The translations under genes and the position numbers were made by a program. The notes under the pieces were generated by a model. It made no database searches. It had not been told where the DNA came from and saw only the letters and a program-made list of their open reading frames with translations. From the NCBI GenBank assembly GCA_903907865.1, contig CAIVPR010000035.1, positions 23,725 to 87,724 of the forward strand: a DNA stretch of 64,000 nt, given 5' to 3'. This stretch comes from an uncultured Acidobacteriia bacterium. Lineage in GTDB: Bacteria > Acidobacteriota > Terriglobia > Bryobacterales > Bryobacteraceae. This document shows, piece after piece, positions 8,693 to 17,204 of the stretch (positions within the stretch are counted from its first letter, which is position 1; each line of letters begins with the position of its first letter).

Positions 8693-9310
8693 GTGACGAA
8701 CCACTATCATTTCCTGACCCGTTGGCGCGTGCGGGCGACGCCGGAGGAGGTCTACGCCATCGTTTCTGCCCCGCTCGAGTATCCGCGGTGGTGGCCCTCG
8801 GTCTATCTGGCGGTGGACGAAACCGGTCCCCGTAGGTTCCGACTGCATACGCGCGGGTGGTTGCCGTACACGCTGCGGTGGGATGCGGAGACGGTGGTTG
8901 CGGAACGGCCGGGGCGGATTGAGGTGGCCGCCAGCGGGGATTTCGAGGGTCGGGGGATCTGGTCGATCCGCGCCGACGGGGAGTTCACGGACATCTCTTT
9001 CGACTGGAACCTACGGGCCGAGAAGCCGGTGCTGCGGAACCTCACGTTCCTGCTGCGACCGGTGTTCGAGGCCAACCACCGGTGGGCCATGGAGATGGGA
9101 CTGCAGTCGCTGGAGCTAGAATTGGAGCGGTCGCGGGCCATGACGGCGCGGGCTATGAACTCGATTCCGGCTCCGCCACGTCCGCCGCATCTTTCGGAGC
9201 GGACGATTTTGGCCGGGGCGTTGTTGGCGGGCGGGATTGTGGCTGCGTTGGTGATTTCGGCGGGTGGTGAGGGGGATAAAGTATCGCAACCTGCGCGTGG
9301 CAGCGCATGA
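8693..9310 (+). CDS. SRPBCC-fold protein with C-terminal membrane anchor
   Basis: The 205-residue product from GTG 8693 begins TNHYHFLTRWRVRATPEEVY. This is a standard START/SRPBCC opening with AIVSAPLEYPRWWPSVY and a long C-terminal helix (NHRWAMEMGLQSLELELE). The frame is open upstream, but that part lies antisense to the DUF1080 signal peptide and is not protein-like. A hydrophobic helix (ILAGALLAGGIVAALVISAGG, split here as residues about 172-192) near the end suggests a tail anchor. The fold binds lipids or other hydrophobic ligands; the ligand here is unknown. Confidence 0.75.
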   Translation: MTNHYHFLTRWRVRATPEEVYAIVSAPLEYPRWWPSVYLAVDETGPRRFRLHTRGWLPYTLRWDAETVVAERPGRIEVAASGDFEGRGIWSIRADGEFTDISFDWNLRAEKPVLRNLTFLLRPVFEANHRWAMEMGLQSLELELERSRAMTARAMNSIPAPPRPPHLSERTILAGALLAGGIVAALVISAGGEGDKVSQPARGSA

Positions 9311-9338
9311 GGTGGCTGAAAGCCACATGCTGATTCAG

Positions 9339-9363
9339 CCGAGCCGCGACCGCGAGGGAGCGT
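9339..9363 (-). repeat. Family A short repeat, copy 3
   Basis: Inverted orientation, CCGAGCCGCGACCGCGAGGG then AGCG, between the convergent SRPBCC and TonB receptor genes. A small separate hairpin GTGGCTGAAAGCCAC precedes it at 9312-9326. Confidence 0.8.
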
Positions 9364-9439
9364 TTGTGGCAGGCAACTGCCCTAAATGGGAGAATGGGGA
9401 CGGCCTGAGCGTCCCCATTCTTTTGTGGTGTGATCTGAA

Positions 9440-12400
9440 CTAGAAGTTCAGACGCATGGTGACCTGCATGGTGCGCGGGTCGGTGGTGCCGCTCTTCGCT
9501 CCCCAGTTGGCCGTGGTGCTGGTAATGGCCCCTGTGGTCGCGTTGGTCGAGTAGCCGTTGAAGCTGCCGGTGTTCACGCTCGACGTCACCAAGTGGTTGG
9601 CGACGTTGTACATCTCGAACCGGACGTCCAACTTGACACCTTCCATTACCTTATATGTCTTCACGAACGACGCGTTCACGTTGACCCAGTTGGGCAGGAA
9701 GATGTTGTAGGCACCGAGGTTGCCGAAGGTCCCGAGGGCCGGCAGCGCGAACGCCGTCGGATTCAGGATCTGGCTGCCGCCGACGTTGCCGCCCGCGTAG
9801 GGATTGCCCACAAGGTTGGGGCGCTGGCTGCCGTCGCCGGTACCGGCTTGGTCGGGCGAGATGGTGAGGTTGACGGGGAGGCCGGTCTGGAGTTGGGCCA
9901 CGCCGTTGACCTGCCAGCCACCGAGCAACTGCTTGTACCAGGTGTCGCCGCCGCGCCAGAACGGGATCGGATAGACCCAACTGGCCACGAGGACCTTGCT
10001 GCGGCTGTAGCTGGAAGTGCCCCAGTCGCCGCGAAGGTTGTAGCTGTCCATCGGCTGGTAGGCGTAATTGTTGGCGTCGCTGCGGCCCTTGGCCCAGGTA
10101 AACGCGATGCTCAGACTGCCGCCCTTGCTAAACTGCTGGCGGAACTGCGATTGCAACGAGTTGTAGATGAAGTTCGCGCCCGAGTTGTATTCCTGGATCA
10201 CGGCGTATCCGGCGTAGGGCCGTAGGGAGTTCGTGTTTGCCAAGGCCGTGGTGCTACCGGGGACGAAGTGGGTCTTGCCGTAGCCCAGCGGCTCCTGGTT
10301 GATGTCCTGCACATAGGAGAGGTTGGCGGCGGAAGATCCGACGTAGGTCAAAGTCAGAACCGACGTGCGGGTGATCTTGCGCTGTCCGCCGAGGCTCCAC
10401 GTCATGGTGCGGGGGACACGCATGTCGAGGAAGTGCGAGTTGTTGATCGTCTGGACCGACGTCGGGCCGCTGGCCGCCGCGCCGGGATTCAGCACCGTGC
10501 CGTTGAGGACGCTGGCCGAGGCGTTGAACGGGGCGTTGTTGATGCCGCTGAAGATGAAGTTGCCCTGGATGCGCTCATAGGCGATGCCGTAGCCGCCGCG
10601 GATCACGGTGGACTGGTTGCCGGTCGGATCCCACGCAAAACCGAGGCGCGGGGAGTAGAGACCCCAGCGGGTGTAGGCTCCGCCCTTGGGCAGGTCATGG
10701 AACAGCGCCTTGACTGCGGCGTCATTGTACTGCGCCACACGGCCCTTGGCGGTGTCCGGGAAGCCGTTGCCGGGGATCACGAGACCGTTGTAGGGGTTCG
10801 GAGCGGAAATAACCTGGCCGTTAGAGGGGTTGATCACCGCAGCCGTCTTCGGGTCGAAGTACTGGGGCAGGAACTGGACCGTGTTGTTGAGGGCGCTGTA
10901 CTGCGGTTGCATGTAGGACCAGCGGAGGCCGATGTTCAGGGTCAGGTGTCGCGTTGCCTTCCAATCGTCCTGGACGTAGGGTTCCACCTGGCTGAAGCGG
11001 TACCAGCCCTGGCGGACGCTGCCAAACTCGGTGTAGGACTGGAAGTTGCCCATGAGGGCGTCGCCCAGCGCCTGCCCGGAGGTCGGGGTGCGCGAAGTGC
11101 TAAAGGAGTATTGGCCGTTGATGGCTGGCGGGTTGTCCTGGTTCTTGCGGCTGCGCATGATCAGGATGCCGGTCTTGATGGTGTGGGGGCCGTTGGTGTA
11201 GGTCAGGCCGTCCTTCCAGTCGAAGATGCGATTGAAGTTGTTGAAGCTTAGCGGGGAGACCGAGAGCGTCGTGAAACCGCTGACCGCCACCTGCGGGATG
11301 TCGGGCGAAGCGTTATAGATGCTGGGCAGGCCGATGCCGAAGCCTTGGCGCGTGTAGCTCTTGATGAACGTGTCGTTCGGGATCACATTGCCCTGCTCGA
11401 TGATCACGTTGCCCGTGTAGGTGAACTGGGCGACGTTGACCCAGTGGGCGTTGATCACATGGTTCCACTGGATGGAGGAGTTGAGGCCCGGGATCTGGCG
11501 GTAGTATTCGATCAGGTTGGTGGTGTTTTCGAGCTGGTTGTAGTGGTCGTGCGCCCAGTGGACGTTGATCTGGTCGTTGTCGCTCAGGTTGTAGTCGCCC
11601 TTGAGGATTTCCTGGTGGACGTTGGTGGGCGTCGTCTTGTTGAACGAGAACGTCGACGTGCCCTGGTTGGCGAGCGGGTAGATGTTGATCAGCTTCTGCA
11701 TGTCGGCGTTGATGAGGCTCGCCGGAATGGTGTTGCCGGGATAGGCGACCTGCGTGGCTGGATCCCGGACCGTGGAGGTGCCGAAGTTGCCGCTCTTCTG
11801 GGCGGCCGTGGGAACGGTCCACGAGGTGGTGGCACCGATGCGCATGATCTTGATGTCCTCGGCGAAGAAGACGAAGAGCTTGTCGCGGTTCTTGTTGAAC
11901 TTGGTGAACGGGAGGATCACCGGGCCGCCGATGTTGCCGCCGAAGTTGTTCCAGCGGATCTTGGGCTTGCCGACGGCGGCCGCGTTGTAGGGGCTGGCGG
12001 CCAGGTAGTCGCTGCGCCAGTATTCATAGAGCTTGCCGTGGAAGTTCTTGGTGCCGCTGCGGATCGACATGTTGACGACCGCCCCCGCGCTCGTGCCGGC
12101 CTCGGCGCTGAAGTTCGAGGTCAGGACGCGGAATTCGCCGATGGCGTCCGGGTTGATGTTGACGAAGTTGTTGCCGCCGCCGCCGTTATCCTTATTGTCC
12201 GCACCGTCGAGGTTCCACGTGGTGGTGTCGGTGCGCCCGCCGTTGATCGACTGGCCGCTGTTGTTGACGCCGTAGCCACCGAACAGGCCGAAACCGCTGT
12301 TGTAGTTGGTGGAGACGCCGGGCAGGAGCGCCAGGAGTTCGGGGAAGTTGCGGCCGTTGAGCTGGAGTTCGCTGGCCTGTTCGCCGGTGACGGTGAAGCC

Positions 12401-12808
12401 GAGTTCGCCGGTGGTGGTTTCGACGACGACCGCGTCGGCCTGGACCGTGATGGCCTCGGACTGGCTGCCGACCTGCATCTTGCAGTTGACCTGGATGCTG
12501 ACGTCGGTGTTCAGGGGGTTGTCGGCGATGACTTCCTTCTTGAAGCCGGGGCTGTCGCAGGAAACCGTGTACTTGCCGACGGGCAGGCTGGGGAACGAGT
12601 ACGCACCGGATTCGTCGGTCTTGGTGGAGCGCGCGAGGCCCGTGCCCTGGTCGGTCAGGGTTATCGAGACATTGGCGACCGCGGAACCGGTGGCGTCGAC
12701 GGCCTGGCCGGAGATCTGCTGGTTGAGACTGCTTTGCGCGAAAAGGCTCGCCCCGGCTAGGGCGGCCAGCGCGAGAACGCGTTGGATGGTGTGCAGCTTT
12801 ATGTACAT
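9440..12808 (-). CDS. TonB-dependent receptor with carboxypeptidase-regulatory domain (Oar-like)
   Basis: A 1122-residue outer-membrane receptor, presumably for uptake of a large substrate. Order: signal peptide (about 1-24), CarboxypepD_reg domain (ISGQAVDATGSAVANVSITL to CDSPGFKKEV, about 30-115), plug (LNGRNFPELLALLPGVSTN; NGGRTDTTTWNLDGADNKDNG), then a beta barrel ending in TMQVTMRLNF with a terminal phenylalanine. Acidobacteria encode dozens of such proteins. A good ribosome site (GGGAG) precedes the ATG at 12808. No SusD partner is next to it. The substrate cannot be inferred. Confidence 0.92.
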   Translation of the reverse strand: MYIKLHTIQRVLALAALAGASLFAQSSLNQQISGQAVDATGSAVANVSITLTDQGTGLARSTKTDESGAYSFPSLPVGKYTVSCDSPGFKKEVIADNPLNTDVSIQVNCKMQVGSQSEAITVQADAVVVETTTGELGFTVTGEQASELQLNGRNFPELLALLPGVSTNYNSGFGLFGGYGVNNSGQSINGGRTDTTTWNLDGADNKDNGGGGNNFVNINPDAIGEFRVLTSNFSAEAGTSAGAVVNMSIRSGTKNFHGKLYEYWRSDYLAASPYNAAAVGKPKIRWNNFGGNIGGPVILPFTKFNKNRDKLFVFFAEDIKIMRIGATTSWTVPTAAQKSGNFGTSTVRDPATQVAYPGNTIPASLINADMQKLINIYPLANQGTSTFSFNKTTPTNVHQEILKGDYNLSDNDQINVHWAHDHYNQLENTTNLIEYYRQIPGLNSSIQWNHVINAHWVNVAQFTYTGNVIIEQGNVIPNDTFIKSYTRQGFGIGLPSIYNASPDIPQVAVSGFTTLSVSPLSFNNFNRIFDWKDGLTYTNGPHTIKTGILIMRSRKNQDNPPAINGQYSFSTSRTPTSGQALGDALMGNFQSYTEFGSVRQGWYRFSQVEPYVQDDWKATRHLTLNIGLRWSYMQPQYSALNNTVQFLPQYFDPKTAAVINPSNGQVISAPNPYNGLVIPGNGFPDTAKGRVAQYNDAAVKALFHDLPKGGAYTRWGLYSPRLGFAWDPTGNQSTVIRGGYGIAYERIQGNFIFSGINNAPFNASASVLNGTVLNPGAAASGPTSVQTINNSHFLDMRVPRTMTWSLGGQRKITRTSVLTLTYVGSSAANLSYVQDINQEPLGYGKTHFVPGSTTALANTNSLRPYAGYAVIQEYNSGANFIYNSLQSQFRQQFSKGGSLSIAFTWAKGRSDANNYAYQPMDSYNLRGDWGTSSYSRSKVLVASWVYPIPFWRGGDTWYKQLLGGWQVNGVAQLQTGLPVNLTISPDQAGTGDGSQRPNLVGNPYAGGNVGGSQILNPTAFALPALGTFGNLGAYNIFLPNWVNVNASFVKTYKVMEGVKLDVRFEMYNVANHLVTSSVNTGSFNGYSTNATTGAITSTTANWGAKSGTTDPRTMQVTMRLNF

Positions 12809-12986
12809 CTTGGACTCCCGAAAACGTTAAGGTAGGTCTATTTTATACCAAGGCGACCGTCCTTGTGCGATGAAAGCTTACAAATCGTGGCGGGGGGGGC
12901 GGGATGCGGGGAGCGCGAAAATTCAAAGCCGATAGTTAGCGGGGAGCCCCAGGGCCCCGGCCTCCTCACCTTAACGTTGAGGACTG

Positions 12987-13316
12987 CTAAGGGTCCACAA
13001 GCAGCGTGTTGCCCAGCAGGACCTGTTGTGGGTCTGGCTGGCCACTGGCACCGATGGTCCCGTCTGCATTCCTGTAAAAATGGACCGATGCGATCAGGAG
13101 CGTCTTCCCGGTCTGCTGATCGCATTCATACCAATCGTGCACATGGCTGGTTGTGCCCGGCAACTGTCCGGCGTTGACCGGGGCAAGCTTACTGTAACTT
13201 TCAACGCGCTGGCATGTCCGACGCGTCAGGTCGGCCCGAATTGCGGGATCGTTAAAGGCACGCCGCAGTTCGCCTTGGTCGACCTTCTGGAGGATAATCT
13301 TAGGAGGAGGAGTCAT
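12987..13316 (-). CDS. Unknown small protein
   Basis: The 109-residue product from ATG 13316 begins TPPPKIILQKVDQGELRR. It then has TCQRVESYSKLAPVNAGQLP, HVHDWYECDQQTGK and a C-terminal HFYRNADGTIGASGQPDP. Composition and Tyr/His content look genuine, but no family is recognised. An in-frame alternative start lies at 13343. Its ATG shares two bases with the ATG of the gene on the other strand (13315), so the two coding sequences overlap at their first codons. Confidence 0.55.
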   Translation of the reverse strand: MTPPPKIILQKVDQGELRRAFNDPAIRADLTRRTCQRVESYSKLAPVNAGQLPGTTSHVHDWYECDQQTGKTLLIASVHFYRNADGTIGASGQPDPQQVLLGNTLLVDP

Positions 13317-13719
13317 GGGCGAGATCCACGCGCGGCTGAACAACTTGGCGTCCGGCTATGCGGCGGGAAGGGTCTCCCTTGGGGACTTCCGGGCCGAGTT
13401 TGGGCTGCTCTATTTCCTGTCGAGGCAGGCACCCGAAGACAAACAAGCGAATGCTTTGGCCAGCAGCATCGCTGGACCACTCGCCGAGTTTGGGAGGGGC
13501 CATCGGGATGAGGCGTCGCTTCGGCAGGTTGTGGCCCGAGCCATCCCAGCCCTGGAACGTGAGGCTCAGACGATCCGCGATGCGGGTATGTGGGCACGCT
13601 TCCAACCTCCGTTAAAGGCCTGCGGATTCCCGATGCAAGGAAACCCGCTGCCCATAAAAATCCCAGCTGGCATGGTGTTGCCGACTGTGCCTACCCGTTG
13701 GCACTCGGTTTTAGTGTAA
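13315..13719 (+). CDS. Unknown small helical protein
   Basis: The 134-residue product follows a very strong ribosome site, AGGAGGAG, ending six bases before ATG 13315. The N-terminal half (ARLNNLASGYAAGRVSLGDF, then RAEFGLLYFLSRQAPEDKQA) is amphipathic helix, a pattern common in small proteins of unknown role. No domain is recognised. Its 3' end overlaps the convergent gene at 13691 by 29 bases, and its start overlaps the gene at 12987-13316. Confidence 0.55.
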   Translation: MGEIHARLNNLASGYAAGRVSLGDFRAEFGLLYFLSRQAPEDKQANALASSIAGPLAEFGRGHRDEASLRQVVARAIPALEREAQTIRDAGMWARFQPPLKACGFPMQGNPLPIKIPAGMVLPTVPTRWHSVLV

Positions 13720-14143
13720 GCGGTGCCTCAGCCACGAGAGCCCCATCCAACAGCAGCTGAATGTAGCAGGTCCCGAAGGTCCTGACCCCGAGGAGGATCG
13801 GATAAGCGAACGTGCAGCCTGCGGGTGTTGTTTCTTCTTCGGGACGAAACTCCACGTGCAATGGCGTCCCTAGATCCGAACTGACACCGGTGGAACTCAC
13901 CAGGCGAACTTGGGCGGAATGCTGGCCCGCATGACCTGGCTTCGACCTGAGCAGTGCCAACGTTTGAAGAAAAATCTCCGCGTGGGTTCCGTTTGGTCCT
14001 GCTAGACCGGCAGGATTTGGCGTAATCGCAACCGTGTCGATGATGCGGATGGCACTGACCACGTTGTCCGACTCGGTCAATACCCTGTCGCACAGAAGAA
14101 AGTTGGCTGAGATCACGAAGGGCGGCCATTCCATGGCTTGCAT
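13691..14143 (-). CDS. DUF6941-like protein
   Basis: The 150-residue product from ATG 14143 reads WPPFVISANFLLCDRVLTE, then DNVVSAIRIIDTV. This resembles the opening of DUF6941 proteins (a conserved aromatic/Pro start, a CDRV motif and a short beta strand). The rest is beta-rich (AQVRLVSSTG, LHVEFRPEEETTPAG, and CYIQLLLDGALVAEAPL near the end), suggesting a compact sandwich. Function of the family is unknown. ATG 14134 is an alternative start. The family match is from memory of the pattern and moderate. Confidence 0.55.
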   Translation of the reverse strand: MQAMEWPPFVISANFLLCDRVLTESDNVVSAIRIIDTVAITPNPAGLAGPNGTHAEIFLQTLALLRSKPGHAGQHSAQVRLVSSTGVSSDLGTPLHVEFRPEEETTPAGCTFAYPILLGVRTFGTCYIQLLLDGALVAEAPLTLKPSANG

Positions 14144-14217
14144 CGTAGCACACGTCCGGGAGCTATTGGAATCCGCGTGGACAGGGGTCACCGAGGGAAT
14201 CGGGGCGACTCGAAAAT

Positions 14218-14634
14218 TCAGAGCCATTTTGCTTGCAAGGTTATTGATGGCGTGTTGTTTAGGCGTCTTGGGGAACTGGGTTGGCGGAGGGGGAGCGGCG
14301 GGGCGAGGCGTCCGCAGCAGCGCTTGTACTTTTGGCCCGATTTGCAGGGGCAGGGGGCGTTGCGGGCGATGGGCGGTGTCGCGGGTGGGGGAGTCGCGGG
14401 GACTTCGGGGCAGACTTCCGGGGCCGGGACCTGTTCGACCGGGACGTGCTTCAACATCGTCATAGCGCGGCGGAGGGCGACGAAGGCCCGGTCACGGTCG
14501 CGGTCGTTGGCGGCTCGGAGCTTGGGCTCGGGGCGGGCGGCTTCGACGGCCTCGCATTCGTTGATGCGTGCGACGCAGCGTTCGATTTCGCGCTGCAGGA
14601 CGGCGGCAAGCCGGGTTTCTAGTTCGTTGGACAT
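14218..14634 (-). CDS. SEC-C zinc-motif protein
   Basis: The 138-residue product starts at ATG 14634, which has a good ribosome site (AGAAGGAG). The N-terminal half is charged helix (ETRLAAVLQREIERCVARIN). After a Pro/Ala linker comes the SEC-C signature ARNAPCPCKSGQKYKRCCG with the C-x-C and C-C zinc ligands found at the tail of SecA. SEC-C modules bind zinc and can bring proteins to SecB or ribosomes; the role of such small free-standing carriers is unknown. A basic tail of about 30 residues follows the motif. Confidence 0.75.
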   Translation of the reverse strand: MSNELETRLAAVLQREIERCVARINECEAVEAARPEPKLRAANDRDRDRAFVALRRAMTMLKHVPVEQVPAPEVCPEVPATPPPATPPIARNAPCPCKSGQKYKRCCGRLAPPLPLRQPSSPRRLNNTPSITLQAKWL

Positions 14635-14813
14635 GAGATGGCTCCTTCTTTTGTGGTTGTCCGCAGTGGGTCGGACGCTGACGATCATACGAAGGCGAGG
14701 GGGCGTTTCCGGACTGTCGGTTTTGTAAGTAACTGAAACGAAACGGAAGATTGGCCGAAAATTCTTGTCACCGGGTGTTGCGGCGGGCGACCGAGTCCCG
14801 CTATCATCTCTAG

Positions 14814-15371
14814 ATGATTCGTCCCCTAGCGGTTTCCCTATTCTTAGTCGCACTTGCATCCACGGCCACGGCCGGGATGATCGGCACCCAAGTCAACCTC
14901 GTGGTGACCCAAACCAAGTCGTCCGGCTCAACCCAGGCGTTGAGCGCGTCCAACGTCACGATCACGGACCCCGGCGCGGAATTCGACATTCCGAACACCA
15001 TCTTCGCCGACTTCACCGACACCGGTCTGACGTTCCAGTGGCTTCTCGCCAACTGGAACTCCGAGGAGCTCACGTTCACCTGGACGGACTCGACCCCGGG
15101 CGCATTCACCGGCCTCCAGCTGGCCACGAACAACTTTCCCGCACCCAACGCCAACAACTCGCTCCCCTCCACGCCATCGGTCTTCACCAACGACGGAACG
15201 GTCATCAGCTTTTCCGCCTTCTCCCACACCACGCACTATGCGACCACGAATTTCACCGCGACGTTTACCGGGGTGACCGCGTCCTCGTCAGCGCCGGAAC
15301 CCTCCAGCCTTGTGCTCCTGGGTGTGGCTGCTGCCGCGTTGGTCGGTCGTCGGGCCCGTTTGCGTCGGTAG
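14814..15371 (+). CDS. PEP-CTERM sorting-domain secreted protein
   Basis: The 185-residue product has a signal peptide (MIRPLAVSLFLVALASTATA). A Thr/Asn/Phe-rich beta body follows, then a C-terminal sorting tail: APEPSSLVLLGVAAAALVG and a basic RRARLRR end. Such tails are recognised by exosortase and the proteins go to the surface or exopolysaccharide matrix. No exosortase is in this window. The body has no recognised domain. Confidence 0.88.
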   Translation: MIRPLAVSLFLVALASTATAGMIGTQVNLVVTQTKSSGSTQALSASNVTITDPGAEFDIPNTIFADFTDTGLTFQWLLANWNSEELTFTWTDSTPGAFTGLQLATNNFPAPNANNSLPSTPSVFTNDGTVISFSAFSHTTHYATTNFTATFTGVTASSSAPEPSSLVLLGVAAAALVGRRARLRR

Positions 15372-15403
15372 TTGAAGCGGATTTGACCGGCGGTCTTGTT
15401 GGG

Positions 15404-15427
15404 CACTCCCTTGCGGTCGCGGCTCGG
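15404..15427 (+). repeat. Family A short repeat, copy 4
   Basis: Single arm CTCCCTTGCGGTCGCGG then CTCGG, 33 bases after the PEP-CTERM gene stop. Confidence 0.8.
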
Positions 15428-15492
15428 TTGGCATTTGTGATGCTATCGGGCAGCGACGGCCGGGAGTTCTTTCCTCCTTGTTGATCGAAATC

Positions 15493-15882
15493 ATGCCCGC
15501 GTATCAGGCCGCCCAACTCCATTCGCTGTTCCAAGATGCCTTCAACCGTGCGGATGGCGCGGCGATAGCGGCACTGTACGAGGAGGACGCCGTGTTGGTG
15601 GTCGATGGTGCGGAAGTGCGGGGGCGGGACGCGATTCGGGCTTCCTACGAGGAGTCGTTCGAGCGGAACGCGCGGATGACGCTGGTCACGCGGGCGGTTT
15701 TCGAGGGTCCGGACGGGTTGGCCGTATTGCATGGCGCTTGGGTGGTGTCGCCCGTGGGGGAGGGTTTGACGACGCGGGGGTTGAGCACGGAGGTCGTCAG
15801 GCGGCAGGCAGACGGGCACTGGTTGTTCGTGATCGACAATCCGTTCACGCCGACTGGGCGTGCGGGGATACTGGAAGCATGA
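15493..15882 (+). CDS. NTF2-like / DUF4440 (SgcJ/EcaC type) protein
   Basis: The 129-residue product starts at ATG 15493; two in-frame TTG codons lie just upstream. It has the cone-shaped NTF2-like pattern: LFQDAFNRADGAAIAALYEE, DAVLVVDG, GRDAIRASYEESF, and a closing WLFVIDNPFTP strand. Members are small enzymes or ligand-binding proteins. The stop overlaps the next start in an ATGA, so it is translationally coupled to the dehydrogenase and probably acts in the same step. Confidence 0.82.
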   Translation: MPAYQAAQLHSLFQDAFNRADGAAIAALYEEDAVLVVDGAEVRGRDAIRASYEESFERNARMTLVTRAVFEGPDGLAVLHGAWVVSPVGEGLTTRGLSTEVVRRQADGHWLFVIDNPFTPTGRAGILEA

Positions 15883-16760
15883 GCGAGACGATTGGATTCA
15901 TTGGATTGGGCAAGCTGGGGTTGCCGATGGCGGAGAACCTGGTGGCGTCCGGGTTTGCGGTGCGGGTGTACAACCGGACGGCGGAGAAGGCCTCGGGGTT
16001 GGTGGCGAACGGGGCGGTTCTGGCGGCGTCGGCGTTGGACGCGGCGGTGGCGGGGGGCGTGGTTTTGTCCGTGGTTTCGGACGACACGGCGCTGCTGGCG
16101 GTCGCGTCGGAGGAGTTCTGCGCGGCGTTGGGGGCGGGCGTGCACGTGTCGATGAGCACGGTGTCGCCGGAGACGTCGCGGATTCTGGCGGAACGGCACG
16201 CGCGGTTCGGGGGGAGCCTGGTGGCGGCTCCGGTGTTCGGGCGTCCGGCGGCGGCTGCGGCGCGGAAGCTGTGGATCTGCGTGTCGGGCGACGAATCGGC
16301 GAAGGCGCGGGTGAAACCGGTGTTCGACGCGCTGGGGCAAGGGGTGTTCGACTTCGGCGGCGAGGTGGGGGCGGCGAACGTGGTGAAGCTGGCGGGGAAC
16401 TTCATGCTGACGGCGGCGATCGAGGCGATGGCCGAGGCGTCGGCGCTGGGCGAGAAGAACGGCGTGCCGCGCGAGGCGCTGCTGAACATGTTCATGACGA
16501 CGCTGTTCAATTGCCCGATCTATGTGAACTACGGGAAGTCAGTGATCGCGGCGGACTGGGATACGGTCGGGTTCTCGAATTTGTTGATTTTGAAGGACAT
16601 GCATCTGGTGCAGCGGACGGCGGCGGAGAGCCGGGCTCCGATGCCGATGGTGAATCTGCTGGTGGACCGGTATTTGCGGCTGATTGCGAACGGGCGGGCG
16701 GGGTCGGACGCGGTGAGTTTGGCGCTGGGTGCGGCGGGGGATGCTGGGTTGGATTGGTGA
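15879..16760 (+). CDS. NAD(P)-dependent beta-hydroxyacid dehydrogenase (HIBADH/GarR/GLYR type)
   Basis: The 293-residue product has the Rossmann motif GFIGLGKLGLPMAENL (Gly loop at residues 9-14), the substrate-side STVSPET in place of the more usual DxSTxxP region, and catalytic Lys170 in VVKLAGNFM. The C-terminal domain is all helix. The family reduces semialdehydes or glyoxylate, or oxidises 3-hydroxy acids. The substrate is unknown. Codon use shows heavy third-position G, like its upstream neighbour. Confidence 0.9.
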   Translation: MSETIGFIGLGKLGLPMAENLVASGFAVRVYNRTAEKASGLVANGAVLAASALDAAVAGGVVLSVVSDDTALLAVASEEFCAALGAGVHVSMSTVSPETSRILAERHARFGGSLVAAPVFGRPAAAAARKLWICVSGDESAKARVKPVFDALGQGVFDFGGEVGAANVVKLAGNFMLTAAIEAMAEASALGEKNGVPREALLNMFMTTLFNCPIYVNYGKSVIAADWDTVGFSNLLILKDMHLVQRTAAESRAPMPMVNLLVDRYLRLIANGRAGSDAVSLALGAAGDAGLDW

Positions 16761-16780
16761 TGGGGGGATGGGGGCTTACG

Positions 16781-16815
16781 TCCGGTAGTGGGTTTTATCA
16801 GACGCAACGAGATTC
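16781..16815 (+). repeat. Direct repeat, left copy
   Basis: TCCGGTAGTGGGTTTTATC followed by a less conserved tail. The right copy at 18188-18222 reads TCCGGCTTTGGGTTTTATC. The pair flanks the DUF2188, DUF4145 and zinc-ribbon genes. Confidence 0.5.
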
Positions 16816-16953
16816 AGCCTAGGGACTGAAGGGTTCTCCCCACAAGACACTGGTGGCGCGATGCCATTGGGCAAGCCGCATACAACAAGCAGTGCAGGAA
16901 GACACCACCCACACCACAGGTAGATTGTGGTAGCCTTTGTATGGAGGCAACAA

Positions 16954-17163
16954 ATGGCGAACAAAGATCAACTTTACGTGGAACGACGACCCCAAGGGGA
17001 TTACGCGGTGCGGAAACCAAATTCGGAACGCGCCAGCGCGGTGCTACCGACGCAGGCCGAAGCCATTGAGCGGGCGAGGGAGCTGAATCCCGATGGGCGG
17101 CCGCTTGTGGAGCGTGTCCGTGAAACGGTGCGTGGTGGTCGTGATCAGTGGCGGAAGGCGTAG
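16954..17163 (+). CDS. DUF2188 family small protein
   Basis: The 69-residue product starts at ATG 16954, with GGAGG at 16943-16947. It shows the family pattern YVERRPQGDYAVRKPNSERA, then VLPTQAEAIERARELN, and a basic tail. DUF2188 proteins are small and of unknown role, often found near restriction or toxin genes. Its stop lies 42 bases before the chosen start of the DUF4145 gene. Confidence 0.75.
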   Translation: MANKDQLYVERRPQGDYAVRKPNSERASAVLPTQAEAIERARELNPDGRPLVERVRETVRGGRDQWRKA

Positions 17164-17204
17164 CTGGAGCGCCCAACGAGATCCAACCAAGAATAAACAC
17201 GACG

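Noticed and set aside
9593..12760. Several plus-strand frames of 170-470 codons inside the first TonB receptor
   Set aside because: Shadows of the receptor on the other strand; Val/Asp/Gly-rich without domains.
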